Shown: positions 1 to 8,906 of the stretch, piece after piece
Layout: each line of letters starts with the position of its first letter
How positions within the stretch are numbered: position 1 is the stretch's first letter
NCBI RefSeq assembly: GCF_008253865.1
Contig: NZ_CP042331.1
Coordinates: 2,356,001-2,420,000 of the forward strand
Length of the DNA stretch: 64,000 nt
Origin: Bosea sp. F3-2
Lineage (GTDB): Bacteria; Pseudomonadota; Alphaproteobacteria; Rhizobiales; Beijerinckiaceae
Direction of reading: 5' to 3'
Notes under the pieces: model-generated
What the model saw: the letters and a program-made list of their open reading frames with translations, nothing else
Database searches by the model: none
Told to the model about the DNA's origin: nothing
Position numbers and translations under genes: made by a program

Positions 1-79
1 AACGAGACGGTTTGTACTTTCAGATGAGATTCGGGGGGCGGCTCGTCGGCGCTCTGAGTGGCCTGGCCGCAAAGCAAAT

Positions 80-105
80 GGGTCCTCGGCCAAGGCCGAG
101 GACCC
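80..105 (-). terminator. Hairpin terminator after porin gene
   Basis: A perfect 12-bp inverted repeat (GGGTCCTCGGCC paired with GGCCGAGGACCC, two-base centre) lies 8 bases beyond the porin stop codon on the minus strand. The following bases are only moderately T-rich (ATTTGCTTT), so it is a plausible but not classical intrinsic terminator. Confidence 0.65.
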
Positions 106-113
106 GTCTTGGA

Positions 114-1565
114 TCAGAAGTCGCGCTGGATGCGCAGACGGCCGGCGAACGAGTCATCCGACTTGATGCCGACACCAGCGACGCGAACGCCGAGGTCGTT
201 CAGGCTCTGAACGCGCGACTTGTACTCGACGCGGGAGTAGACGACCTCGACACCGAGGTCCAGGCCCGACACCGGCGACCAGATCAGGTTGCCAGCGACG
301 ATGAGCTCCTTCGGATTGAGCGAGCGGACAACCGCGTTGTCGCCGTAGAAGGCAGCGCGGGCGCTGTGAGCCAAGTTCAGCTCGCTATACGAACCATAGA
401 GCTCCGAACGCAAGATTGGCATCCAGAAGTGGCGCAGGCCGGCCACGAGCGAGAAGCCCGTCGAGTTCTTGACCTGGCCGGTCAGCGGGTCGAAGCCGAT
501 GTCAGCCGCAGAGATCTGCGGGAGGCGGCCGATGCCCGCCGTGCCGCCGTAGCCGATGTAGCCGAGCGCGCCGTCCGCATAAGCGGCCTGCAGCCACAGA
601 TCGTCGCCGGCGGCAAGCATCGGCAGGTTGACCTTCACGCCGCCCTGGATGGCCCAGCCGTAATCGTCACCGCCACGAGTACCGGCAACGACAGACGGAT
701 CCTGACCGGGCTGCGTATAGGTCAGCGCAGTCACGCGGTTCTGACGGAAGGCACCCGACAGCTGAGCGCTACCCCAACCCTGATCGACGCGGAGCGAAGC
801 GACGATATCCGGGAAGTCCTGACCACCGATCGGAACCGTGCGGCCGAAGTCCAGCGTGGTGAGGGTGGCAGTGCCGTCAGCATTGGTACGGACGCGAGCG
901 TTGGCGATCGACGTGGTCGTGACCGCGAAGCTGTCACGCGCGCCGGTACCGGTCGTACGATCTTCCAACGAAATCGTCGCCGAGTAGCCCGAACCGAAGG
1001 TGGCGGTGTAGGCCAACAGGTTCAGACGGCTATCCGAGGTTCGCAGCGCCGAAAAGCCAAGATCATTCGCATAAAAGTCGAAGAACGACTGAGCGCGACC
1101 GGCAGTGATCGGACCAAACTGGACGAAGGCCAGGTCGAGGTTCGATGCCGTCGAGGTCTGCGACGTACGAGCCGCGCCCGGGACGATGAAGCCCTGGTTC
1201 CCGCCGATCGCGCCATTGTACATATTCGAGCTGTTCGTGAGCTCGTAGCGGAAGAACGTGCGCAGGGTGCCATAGGCGGTCTGCGTGCGAACGTCGACGT
1301 TCAGACGGCCGCGAGCGCGAGTGCCGTAGCTGTCGTACGCGTTACCGTAACTGTCACCAACCGTGAACTCGGCGCGAACACGACCGGAAAGGCGCAGGCA
1401 GGAGTCTGTGCCCGGGATGTAGAAGAAGCCAGCGCCGTAGGCCGTGCAAATACGCACATACTCGACCGGCGCGCTCTTGCGCGACGGAAGGTCGGCAGCG
1501 CCGGCACCGGTGACGACGGCGAAGGCGGCCGTAGCCATACCCAACGCTGAAACGAAGCTCTTCAT
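114..1565 (-). CDS. Outer-membrane porin (rhizobial Porin_2 type)
   Basis: 483-residue trimeric-porin-type protein that would form general diffusion channels in the outer membrane. Residues 1-23 are a signal peptide (MKSFVSALG... ending GAGA before ADLPSRKSAP). The mature N-terminus carries the Cys-containing segment around VRICTAYGAGFFYIPGTDSC and the SGRVRAEF strand typical of alphaproteobacterial Porin_2 proteins. The chain ends in phenylalanine (RIQRDF), the usual outer-membrane assembly signal. I chose the ATG at 1565 because GGAGG sits 5 bases upstream and the signal peptide starts there; the frame stays open 34 codons further upstream but adds a charged, non-signal-like extension. It is monocistronic, with a hairpin terminator behind it. 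Family assignment is firm; substrate preference cannot be read. Confidence 0.93.
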   Translation of the reverse strand: MKSFVSALGMATAAFAVVTGAGAADLPSRKSAPVEYVRICTAYGAGFFYIPGTDSCLRLSGRVRAEFTVGDSYGNAYDSYGTRARGRLNVDVRTQTAYGTLRTFFRYELTNSSNMYNGAIGGNQGFIVPGAARTSQTSTASNLDLAFVQFGPITAGRAQSFFDFYANDLGFSALRTSDSRLNLLAYTATFGSGYSATISLEDRTTGTGARDSFAVTTTSIANARVRTNADGTATLTTLDFGRTVPIGGQDFPDIVASLRVDQGWGSAQLSGAFRQNRVTALTYTQPGQDPSVVAGTRGGDDYGWAIQGGVKVNLPMLAAGDDLWLQAAYADGALGYIGYGGTAGIGRLPQISAADIGFDPLTGQVKNSTGFSLVAGLRHFWMPILRSELYGSYSELNLAHSARAAFYGDNAVVRSLNPKELIVAGNLIWSPVSGLDLGVEVVYSRVEYKSRVQSLNDLGVRVAGVGIKSDDSFAGRLRIQRDF

Positions 1566-1988
1566 CAATACCTCCAATTGAATTGATCTTTTTCTGGTTG
1601 AGTCTTTTGATCCAACCCGGTCGTATTGATATTGTTTTTTGAGGCTCTCGACGGTGGAGTTATTCACATGATCTGATCGATCTTTGCCATGTTGTAATAT
1701 TGATACATGTGATAATCTTCACAAAAAGGGATAGTGAATAATTTCACCTGACACGGTGAGCAGCATCGCGTCGAAAATACGCTGAACAAAGCTAAGATCG
1801 AACGATTGGCGAACATGGTCATGCCGCCCGGGTCTTTGGTCGGAGATTGAGCGGTTTTCGGCGCGGCTCGCTCAGGCGCGCTCGGCGATGGGCGCCGGGA
1901 CCATCGTCATGGTCCACCTGCCACTCGACGGCCGCGCCAATCGCGTCACCGCGCATGCGGCCTGAGAGGCGAGCGCCGCTCACCTCGC
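1566..1988. other. Intergenic region upstream of porin gene
   Basis: About 420 bases without a convincing gene. The stretch 1600-1745 is clearly AT-rich against the GC-rich background and should hold the porin promoter (minus strand), but I could not choose a single -35/-10 pair. Between about 1850 and 1965 a plus-strand frame without a start codon ends in TGA and could be a remnant; it is too short to call. Confidence 0.5.
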
Positions 1989-2082
1989 CGTCATGCTCGG
2001 GCTTGACCCGAGCATCTCCTGCAAGAAAAGGCTGCTTGCGCCCCTCTGGTCCGAGATTCTCGGGTCAAGCCCGAGAATGACG
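1989..2082. repeat. Palindromic intergenic repeat, CTCGGG class
   Basis: Imperfect ~94-bp inverted repeat that starts CGTCATGCTCGGGCTTGACC and ends with the complementary arm GGTCAAGCCCGAGAATGACG. It begins one base past the glnE stop codon. A related copy lies at 35669-35773 and a fragment at 30341-30369. It could act as a transcription terminator for glnE. Confidence 0.85.
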
Positions 2083-2083
2083 C

Positions 2084-5041
2084 CTAGTTTCCTTTCCGCG
2101 CCTCTCCCAGCACGCGGGTGAAGATCGCCCGCACGCCGGAACGGACCTCGTCAAGCTCGGCCTTCAGCACCTTGGCGTCGGGCCGTCCCACAGCCGTCGC
2201 GATCCGCCGCAGCACGCGAGGCGGCACGGCCTTGGGATCGAAGGCCTCCTCGACCGTGAAGCGCTGCCAGAGCTGGACGTCGCCGATCAGGCGATGCGCC
2301 TCCAGAAGCGCCGAAGCATCCCCGTCCGAAAGCAACCCGGCAGCCCGAGCCGCAGTGAAGACCGAGGCCGTGTCATTGACGATCAGCCCAGGATGGTCGC
2401 TGGCATAGGCCAGCAGCAGGAACTGGGCGAGGAAGTCGAGGTCGGTCAGGCCGCCAGCGGCCAGCTTGAGGTCCCAGGCATCCTTCTCGCCCTTCTCCTT
2501 GGCGATCAGCGCCCGCATCTCGGCGACGGCCGCCGCGACCTTGGCGGGCTCGCGCTTGCGGGAGAGGATCGCGCGAATCGAGGCTTCTGCCCGCTTCGCC
2601 AGCCCGGCGTCACCTGCGACGACACGGGCGCGGGTCAGCGCCATCTCCTCCCAAATCTCCGCCTCGCCCGCGTGATAGGCCTCGAAGCCTGCGAATTGCG
2701 TGGCCGCCGGGCTCTTGTTGCCGGTCGGGCGCAGGCGCATGTCGACCTGATAGAGTGTGCCGCGCCGTGTCGGCACCGTCAGCGCTGCGACGAGCCGCTG
2801 GGTGAAGCGGATATGCCAGGTGACAGGGTCGAGGCTCTTGGCGCCGTCACTCGGCCCGGCATCCTCGGGCCGGTCATAGAGCAGGATGAGATCGAGGTCG
2901 GATGACGGCGTCAATTCGCCCGCACCGAGGCGCCCGAGCCCGAGGACGACGGTCTCAGCCCCGTCGATCACCCCATGATCGGCGGTGAAGGAGGAGCGGG
3001 TGTCGGCGAAGGCAACGCGCAGGCAGGCTTCGGCCACGGCGCAATAGGCCTGCCCTGCCCCCTCCGCCGCGTAGACGCCCGAAAGCAGGCGCGCGCCGAC
3101 CAGAAAATTCTCCTGCCGGGCAGCGTCGCGCAGCCGGTCGAGCCCGTCCTCGACGCTGGGTGGCGGCGAGCCGACATGAGCCCGGATGCGGCGCTCCAGC
3201 GTGTCGACATCGAGCACGGCCTGCCCGAAGGCCGGGTCGATGACGCCGTCGAGCACATGCGGGTGCAGGGCTGCGACCTTGGCCAGGCGCGGCGCGCTGC
3301 CAAGGATCTCGGCGAAGAGCGTCAGCAGGGAATCATGCGAGCGCAGCAACGTCAGCAATTCGACCGCTGCCGGCATCCTGACGAAGGCGTTGTCGAGATG
3401 GGCGAGCGCGCCGTCGGGATCGGCGGTGCGACCGAGCGCGACGAGCAGCGCCGGGGTCAGCTCCGTCAGCACCTCGCGGGCACGGGCGCTAGTGACGGCA
3501 GCGCGGCGGCCGAAATGCCAGCCGCGCACTGTCTCCGCTGTGGCCATGCCATCGCGAAAGCCGAGCTTGCCGAGCGTCTCGACCGTCTCGGGGTCTGGCT
3601 CGGAGCCGGTGAAGCTGAGAGTCCCGGCTTCGGAAGCGAGGCTCGGCCCCTCCTCGAACAGCAGGGCATAGTGCCCCTCGACACGCCTGGCATGGGCAGT
3701 CAGCGCCTTGCCGAAGGCTGCTGTCGAAGGATAGCCGCAGAAGCGGGCGAAGGCTTCGAGATCGCCGGCCGGCTTGGGCAGCGTCTGCGTCTGCTCGTCG
3801 TCGCGCATCTGCAAGCGGTGCTCGATCGTGCGCAGCCAGCGATAGGATTCGGAAAGCTCGTCGCGCGCCTGCGGCGTGATCCAGCCTTCGTTGGTCAGCT
3901 CCTTCAGCATGTCGAGCGTGCGTGGCCCCCGCAGCGCCGGGCGGCGGCCGCCGAAGACGAGCTGCTGCGTCTGCACGAAGAACTCGATCTCGCGGATGCC
4001 GCCGCGCCCGAGCTTCACATTGTGGCCGGCCACGGCGATGGTCTCGTGGCCCTTCACCGTCTGGATCTGGCGCTTCATCGCGTGAATATCGGCGATAGTC
4101 GCGAAGTCGAAATACTTGCGCCAGATGAAGGGGGCGAGGTCCTTGATGAAGCGCAGGCCAAGCTCGGTATCGCCTGCGATCGGGCGCGCCTTGATCATGG
4201 CGGCCCGTTCCCAGTTCTGGCCGACCGTCTCGTAGTAGGAATAGGCTGATGGCAGCGCGATCGCGACATGGGTCGAAGCCGGGTCGGGTCGCAGCCGCAG
4301 ATCGACGCGGAAGACATAGCCGTCCGGCGTGCGCTCCTGGATGATGCGGGCGATCTGCTGGGTGGTCTTGACGAAGAAGCTCGACGGTTCGCCGACGCCA
4401 GCAGCCTCCGCCGCCTCGGGATCGAAGAAGACGACGATGTCGATGTCAGAGGAATAGTTCAGTTCCCCGGCGCCGTGCTTGCCGAGCGCCAGCACGACGA
4501 GGCCGGAGCCCGGACCGGGATTGGTCGGGTCGGCCAGATTGATCCGCCCGAGATCCGCGGCCTGGCGCAGCACATGGTTGGTCGCGAGGCGCACGGCCAA
4601 GTCGGCAGTCGCAGTCAGCGCCGCCGTCACGGTCTCGACATCCCAGACGCCGCCGATATCGGCGAGCGCGATCAGCAGCGCCATGGCGCGGCGGAAGCGG
4701 CGCAGTTCGCGCATCAGGTCCGAGGTGTCGCAGCCTGCCTCGGCGAAAGCTTCGATCCCGGCGAGCAGCGCATCCCGGCGCGCCTCGGGCGACTGCGTCA
4801 GGCAGGCGAGCAAGGCCTCAGGATCGAAGCGCATGACCTGGGAAAGGAACGGAGAATGCGCCAGCACGCCGGCGATCAACGCCGCGCTGCGCGGATACTC
4901 GGCCAGATGCGTCTTCAGCGCCTCGGCCGCCGCCTCGTCATGCAGCCGCTCGATCAGCTCGCGCGCCAGCAGCGCCTCGGCCTTGGCGCGTGCCGGCAGG
5001 ACCGGCGCCGCATCCAGCCTGTCACAGAGCCGCTCAGCCAT
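2084..5041 (-). CDS. glnE: Bifunctional glutamine synthetase adenylyltransferase/adenylyl-removing enzyme
   Basis: 985-residue cytosolic enzyme that adenylylates glutamine synthetase (lowering activity) and removes the AMP again, under PII control. It has the two nucleotidyltransferase halves of GlnE: an N-terminal one with GAGELNYSSDID near residues 190-200, and a C-terminal one with GAGELTPSSDLDLILLYD near 700-715. The length is normal for the family. The ATG at 5041 is preferred: it has an AGGAGAG-type ribosome site and gives the expected N-terminus. An open extension to 5245 overlaps the kinase gene and looks non-native. It starts 13 bases after the kinase stop, so it is probably co-transcribed with the kinase and regulator. 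Confidence 0.95.
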   Translation of the reverse strand: MAERLCDRLDAAPVLPARAKAEALLARELIERLHDEAAAEALKTHLAEYPRSAALIAGVLAHSPFLSQVMRFDPEALLACLTQSPEARRDALLAGIEAFAEAGCDTSDLMRELRRFRRAMALLIALADIGGVWDVETVTAALTATADLAVRLATNHVLRQAADLGRINLADPTNPGPGSGLVVLALGKHGAGELNYSSDIDIVVFFDPEAAEAAGVGEPSSFFVKTTQQIARIIQERTPDGYVFRVDLRLRPDPASTHVAIALPSAYSYYETVGQNWERAAMIKARPIAGDTELGLRFIKDLAPFIWRKYFDFATIADIHAMKRQIQTVKGHETIAVAGHNVKLGRGGIREIEFFVQTQQLVFGGRRPALRGPRTLDMLKELTNEGWITPQARDELSESYRWLRTIEHRLQMRDDEQTQTLPKPAGDLEAFARFCGYPSTAAFGKALTAHARRVEGHYALLFEEGPSLASEAGTLSFTGSEPDPETVETLGKLGFRDGMATAETVRGWHFGRRAAVTSARAREVLTELTPALLVALGRTADPDGALAHLDNAFVRMPAAVELLTLLRSHDSLLTLFAEILGSAPRLAKVAALHPHVLDGVIDPAFGQAVLDVDTLERRIRAHVGSPPPSVEDGLDRLRDAARQENFLVGARLLSGVYAAEGAGQAYCAVAEACLRVAFADTRSSFTADHGVIDGAETVVLGLGRLGAGELTPSSDLDLILLYDRPEDAGPSDGAKSLDPVTWHIRFTQRLVAALTVPTRRGTLYQVDMRLRPTGNKSPAATQFAGFEAYHAGEAEIWEEMALTRARVVAGDAGLAKRAEASIRAILSRKREPAKVAAAVAEMRALIAKEKGEKDAWDLKLAAGGLTDLDFLAQFLLLAYASDHPGLIVNDTASVFTAARAAGLLSDGDASALLEAHRLIGDVQLWQRFTVEEAFDPKAVPPRVLRRIATAVGRPDAKVLKAELDEVRSGVRAIFTRVLGEARKGN

Positions 5042-5054
5042 TTCACCCTCTCCT

Positions 5055-6659
5055 TCAGAGGGACGGCACGCCAGCAGGGTTTGAGACGGCTGTCGAGCTT
5101 TCAGGCCCGGAAACACCTTGCGTTTCCACAGGCTTGGGCTCGGCCGCCGGCAGCGCGATGACGACACGCAGGCCGGGGGCGTTGTCTTCCAGACGCAGCT
5201 GGCCGCCATGCAACCGGACCACGCCGGACGCCAGCGACAGCCCAAGGCCGAATCCCGGTTTGCTGCGGCTGGTATCGAGCCTCACGAAACGGTCGAGCAC
5301 GCGCCCGCGGTCGGCCTCGGGGATGCCCGGTCCGTGGTCGGCAACGGAAAGCTCGATCTCCGACCCGTTGCGCGTCGCGGCCACCGCCACGGTGCCGTCG
5401 CCGCCCTGCTCCGGGCCACCATATTTCAGCGCGTTGTCGATCAGATTGGCGAGCGCCTGGCCGATCAGCTCGCGATTGCCGAAAATCTGCAGGCCGGGCT
5501 CGACCACGCATTCCAATGCAAGCCCGGCCTCCTCGGCCAGCGGCTCATAGAGCTCGGCCATGCCGGAGACGATCTCCGAGAGATCGAGCTCGGCCATGTT
5601 CTCGCTGATCCGGCCCGCTTCCAGGCGCGCGATCATCAACAAGGCGTTGAAGACGCGGATCAGGTTGTCCGCCTCCTCAATGGCACCGTCGAGCGCACCC
5701 CGCAGCTCATCCGGCGACTGGGCGCTGCGGAGCGCCTCCTCGGCCCGGTTGCGCAGGCGAGTCAGCGGTGTCTTGAGGTCATGGGCGATGTTGTCGGTGA
5801 CCTGCTGCATGCCCGCCATCAGCTCGCCGATGCGGTCGAGCATGGCGTTGAGATTGAGCGCGAGACGATCAAGCTCGTCGCCGGTGCCAGTGATGGCGAG
5901 GCGCCCCTTCAGATCACCTTCCATGATGCCGTGCGCCGTCTCGCTCATGTCGTCGATGCGCTTCAGCACGCGGCGGGCCACGAACCAGCTCGCGAAGCAG
6001 CCGAGGATGAAGACCAGCGCCGCCGACCAACCGGCCGCGCGGCGGATCACGGCGCCAAGCCGGTCCCGCTCCTCAAGATCGCGGCCGACGAGAAGGCGGA
6101 ACCCGGCCGGCAGCATGAAGACACGCACGAGCGCATGGCTCGGCGTGTCGACGGTCTCGCTGGAGCGGGCATATTCGATCTCGCTCTCGCCGGTGCGATC
6201 CAGCGTCCCGGGCGGGAGCGCCTCGACATTGCCGGCGATGCGCTCGCCCACTGGAGTCGTGACGAGGTAGAGCGAGGCGCCCGGCGCCCGCGAGCGGCGC
6301 TCGATGATGTTGACCAGCCGCCGGATGCCGCCCTGGCGCTGCTGCTCGGCCAGGCCCTGGATCTCCGCGTCGATGGTCGAGCGGATCTGGTCGGTCAGCA
6401 GGCGCTGCGCGTTCCAGGCGACATAGCCCAGCACGAAGGCGGCGAAGAGCGCGAAGATGACGAGATAGGCCGCCGTCAGCTTGAAGGCCGTCGTACGGAA
6501 CAGGGTCGGTAGGAGTTTCTGGCGCTTGCGCGGCCTGGAGCCATTCCGCACCTCCTCGAGATGCGGAACGGCTCCAAGCTCTTGTCTTGCCGCATTTTCT
6601 TCACGCGAACCGGTCGCCACTTCGCTCGAAAATGCTTTGGCGTCAGCGGGCGTTGTCAC
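5055..6659 (-). CDS. Two-component sensor histidine kinase
   Basis: 534-residue membrane kinase. A first transmembrane helix (LTAAYLVIFALF...) near residue 60, a periplasmic sensor loop, a second helix (AALVFILGCFASWFVARRVL), HAMP, the phospho-acceptor box DNIAHDLKTPLTRLRNR (His near 290), the N box NLIDNALKYGG near 413, and the G boxes DHGPGIP and GFGLGLSLA. The start is a GTG at 6659 that overlaps the upstream regulator by 17 bases; no ATG exists before the first helix. Residues about 9-23 are encoded by a palindromic repeat (6591-6636), so the cytoplasmic tail carries a repeat-derived insertion. It is the partner of the regulator at 6643-7326. The gene order with a DegP-type protease suggests an envelope-stress role; that is inference. 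Confidence 0.9.
   Translation of the reverse strand: MTTPADAKAFSSEVATGSREENAARQELGAVPHLEEVRNGSRPRKRQKLLPTLFRTTAFKLTAAYLVIFALFAAFVLGYVAWNAQRLLTDQIRSTIDAEIQGLAEQQRQGGIRRLVNIIERRSRAPGASLYLVTTPVGERIAGNVEALPPGTLDRTGESEIEYARSSETVDTPSHALVRVFMLPAGFRLLVGRDLEERDRLGAVIRRAAGWSAALVFILGCFASWFVARRVLKRIDDMSETAHGIMEGDLKGRLAITGTGDELDRLALNLNAMLDRIGELMAGMQQVTDNIAHDLKTPLTRLRNRAEEALRSAQSPDELRGALDGAIEEADNLIRVFNALLMIARLEAGRISENMAELDLSEIVSGMAELYEPLAEEAGLALECVVEPGLQIFGNRELIGQALANLIDNALKYGGPEQGGDGTVAVAATRNGSEIELSVADHGPGIPEADRGRVLDRFVRLDTSRSKPGFGLGLSLASGVVRLHGGQLRLEDNAPGLRVVIALPAAEPKPVETQGVSGPESSTAVSNPAGVPSL
6591..6636 (-). repeat. 46-bp palindromic repeat inside kinase gene
   Basis: Copy of the GAGCATTTTCGAGCGAAGTGG... 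repeat, here on the minus strand and read in frame near the N-terminus of the kinase. Other copies are at 7395-7440 and 13572-13620. The encoded peptide is FSSEVATGSREENA; the intergenic copies would encode FSSEVDTGSREENA in the same frame. Confidence 0.9.
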
Positions 6660-7326
6660 GGACCATGTATCCCGCGCCGCGGATGGTATGGATCATCGGC
6701 TGCTCGAAACCCTTGTCGACCTTGGCGCGCAGGCGGCTGACATGCACGTCGATGACATTGGTCTGGGGGTCGAAGTGATAGTCCCAGACGTTCTCGAGCA
6801 GCATGGTGCGGGTCACCACCTGCCCAGCATGCTTCATCAGATATTCGAGCAGGCGGAACTCGCGCGGCTGCAGGACAATCTCCTGCCCCTCGCGGGTGAC
6901 GCGATGGGCGAGCCGATCAAGCACCAGTTCACCGACGCGATAGGTCGTCGGCTCGGAGGCGGGAGCGCCGCGCCGACGTGCCAGCACCTCGACACGCGCC
7001 AGCAGTTCGGAAAAGGCATAGGGCTTGGGCAGATAATCGTCGCCGCCGGCACGCAGGCCCTTCACCCGGTCATCGACCTGGGCCAGCGCCGACAGGATGA
7101 GCGCCGGCGTCTCGTCCTTCTGCTCGCGCAAGGAGCGGATCAGGGAGAGACCGTCGAGGCGCGGCAGCATGCGATCGACGACCAGCACGTCATAGCCGCC
7201 GCCTTCGGCCATGGCGTAGCCCTGCAGGCCGTCCGCAGCATGGTCGGCAACGTGGCCGACCTCGCGGAACGCCTTGGTCAGATAGGCCGCAGCCTCGGCA
7301 TCATCTTCGACGATCAGGAGTCGCAT
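6643..7326 (-). CDS. OmpR/PhoB-type response regulator
   Basis: 227-residue DNA-binding regulator. The receiver domain (residues 1-115) has acidic residues E7, D8, D9 and phospho-acceptor D51 (VLVVDRMLPRLDG), and K in LPKPYAF near residue 103. The C-terminal winged helix contains PREFRLLEYLMKHAGQVVTR and VHVSRLRAKVDKG. The stop codon lies within the first codons of the kinase gene, showing translational coupling. A degP-like gene lies 222 bases upstream on the same strand and is a candidate target; I did not identify a binding site. Confidence 0.93.
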   Translation of the reverse strand: MRLLIVEDDAEAAAYLTKAFREVGHVADHAADGLQGYAMAEGGGYDVLVVDRMLPRLDGLSLIRSLREQKDETPALILSALAQVDDRVKGLRAGGDDYLPKPYAFSELLARVEVLARRRGAPASEPTTYRVGELVLDRLAHRVTREGQEIVLQPREFRLLEYLMKHAGQVVTRTMLLENVWDYHFDPQTNVIDVHVSRLRAKVDKGFEQPMIHTIRGAGYMVRDNAR

Positions 7327-7394
7327 GGGCGAACCCTAGCTCAGAGCAAATGCCGATCCAAACGGACCGGCCTTTGCTCTGTCCTTTTGCTTAT

Positions 7395-7440
7395 CGCATT
7401 TTCTTCACGCGAACCGGTGTCCACTTCGCTCGAAAATGCT
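7395..7440 (-). repeat. 46-bp palindromic repeat, intergenic copy
   Basis: Copy of the AGCATTTTCGAGCGAAGTGG...AAGAAAATGCG repeat between the degP-like gene and the regulator. It is identical in plan to the copy at 13572 and nearly so to the one inside the kinase gene. Confidence 0.9.
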
Positions 7441-7446
7441 TCGAAA

Positions 7447-7487
7447 CAAAAAAACGGCAGGCCGGAGGATACGCATCCGGCCTGCCG
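7447..7487 (-). terminator. Intrinsic terminator after degP-like gene
   Basis: Reading leftwards, a perfect 12-bp stem (CGGCAGGCCGGA with TCCGGCCTGCCG, 9-base loop) is followed directly by seven T residues, 62 bases after the protease stop codon. This is a classical rho-independent terminator, so the regulator downstream probably has its own promoter. Confidence 0.92.
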
Positions 7488-7548
7488 CCGCGACGGCAAG
7501 GTCCCTCGGCTGGGGCGACAGAAAACCGAAGGGACCTGCCTGCTTCGT

Positions 7549-8721
7549 TTACGCCGCCGGCTGGCGGCCAACCTCGAAGGTCACGTCCCGGGACTTGCCT
7601 TCGCGGAACAGGGTGATCGTGGCCTTGGTGCCAGGGGCGAAGGTCGCGATCTTGCGGGACAGGTCACGGGCGTCCTTGATCGCCTCGCCATTGACCGCGG
7701 TGATGGTGTCGCCGCGACGGATGCCGGCCTTGGCGGCGGGGCCATTGCCCTGCGCCTCGGCGACGAGCGCGCCCTTGGCTTCCTTCAGGCCGATGGCATC
7801 AGCCATCTCGTTGGTGACCGGCTGGATCTGCACGCCAATGAAGCCGCGTGCCACCGTGCCGTCCTTCTTCAGCGAGTCCACCACCTGCTTGACGGTGGAG
7901 GCCGGGATCGCGAAGGCGATGCCGACATTGCCGCCGGAAGGCGAGTAGATCGCGGTGTTCACACCGACGACTTCGCCATTCTGGTTGAAGGTCGGGCCAC
8001 CCGAGTTGCCGCGGTTGATCGGCGCGTCGATCTGGATGAAGTCGTCATAGGGACCCGAGCCGATGTCACGACCCTGGGCCGAGACGATGCCGGCCGTGAC
8101 CGTGCCGCCGAGGCCGAAGGGATTGCCGATCGCCAGCACCCAGTCGCCGATGCGGGCCTTGCCTTCGGCGAGCTTCACATAGGCGTAGTCACCGGCGTCC
8201 TTGACCTTCAACAGGGCGAGGTCGGTGCGCGGATCGGTGCCGACGACCTTGGCGTCCAGCGTCTTGCCGGAGTCGGTGACGAGCTGGACCTCCACGGCGT
8301 TCTCGACGACGTGGTTGTTGGTCACGACATAGCCATCCTGGCTGACGAAGAAGCCCGAGCCCTGGGCCATGCCCTGGCGCGGCTGCGGCTTGTTCGGACG
8401 GTCGTTCTCGCCGGGCCCGCGGAAGAAGCGGCGCAGCTCCGGCGGCAGGTCGTCGAGGCTCTGCTCGCCATTCTCGGCAGCGCCCTGCGTCTTGACGCGG
8501 ACGGAGACGACCGCCGGCTTCACCTTATCGACGAGGTCGGCGAAGGAGGGCAGCGCGTTCTGCGTGCCGGAGAGCTGGATCGGCTGGGCGATGGCATTGT
8601 GATTCTGCATCAGGGCGCTGTCGGCAATGCCGGCCGCGAGGCCGATGCCGAGGACAGCGGTGCCGGCGAGAAGGGCGCCGCGCTTCAGGATGGACTTACG
8701 GGTCTCGTTCTGTGTCGTCAT
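7549..8721 (-). CDS. DegP/HtrA-family serine protease with one PDZ domain
   Basis: 390-residue periplasmic or membrane-anchored quality-control protease. Hydrophobic N-terminal segment at residues 15-35 (uncleaved anchor or signal peptide). Catalytic triad: H137 (TNNHVVE), D167 (TDLALLK) and S240 (NRGNSGGP). A single PDZ domain spans about 280-385 (GFIGVQIQPV... to DVTFEV). DegP proper has two PDZ domains and about 470-500 residues, so the layout is DegS-like (one PDZ). The gene ends at a strong terminator, and a kinase-regulator pair follows on the same strand. Confidence 0.92.
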   Translation of the reverse strand: MTTQNETRKSILKRGALLAGTAVLGIGLAAGIADSALMQNHNAIAQPIQLSGTQNALPSFADLVDKVKPAVVSVRVKTQGAAENGEQSLDDLPPELRRFFRGPGENDRPNKPQPRQGMAQGSGFFVSQDGYVVTNNHVVENAVEVQLVTDSGKTLDAKVVGTDPRTDLALLKVKDAGDYAYVKLAEGKARIGDWVLAIGNPFGLGGTVTAGIVSAQGRDIGSGPYDDFIQIDAPINRGNSGGPTFNQNGEVVGVNTAIYSPSGGNVGIAFAIPASTVKQVVDSLKKDGTVARGFIGVQIQPVTNEMADAIGLKEAKGALVAEAQGNGPAAKAGIRRGDTITAVNGEAIKDARDLSRKIATFAPGTKATITLFREGKSRDVTFEVGRQPAA

Positions 8722-8906
8722 GGTTTGAACCTCGTGGGCGTCAGGATTTTCCCCTGCTCGTGACGAGGACCATGGAGCCGGCCGCCTTACGCGGCTTTGG
8801 CCTGAGGATGACGGTTTCGTAAGATTCGATGGGAAGGCCGCCCGCCCCGTCTTGACGAACAGCGGCCCGGCGATGCCCCCTACGTCAGGGTTGGGGGAAG
8901 ATGCCG

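Noticed and set aside
12..1550. 512-codon plus-strand frame opposite the porin gene
   Set aside because: Mirror of the porin coding sequence, no family features, while the minus strand has signal peptide, porin motifs and terminator.
1850..1965. Start-less plus-strand frame ending ...GRANRVTAHAA
   Set aside because: It looks slightly protein-like but has no start codon or upstream gene part; could be a remnant or chance.
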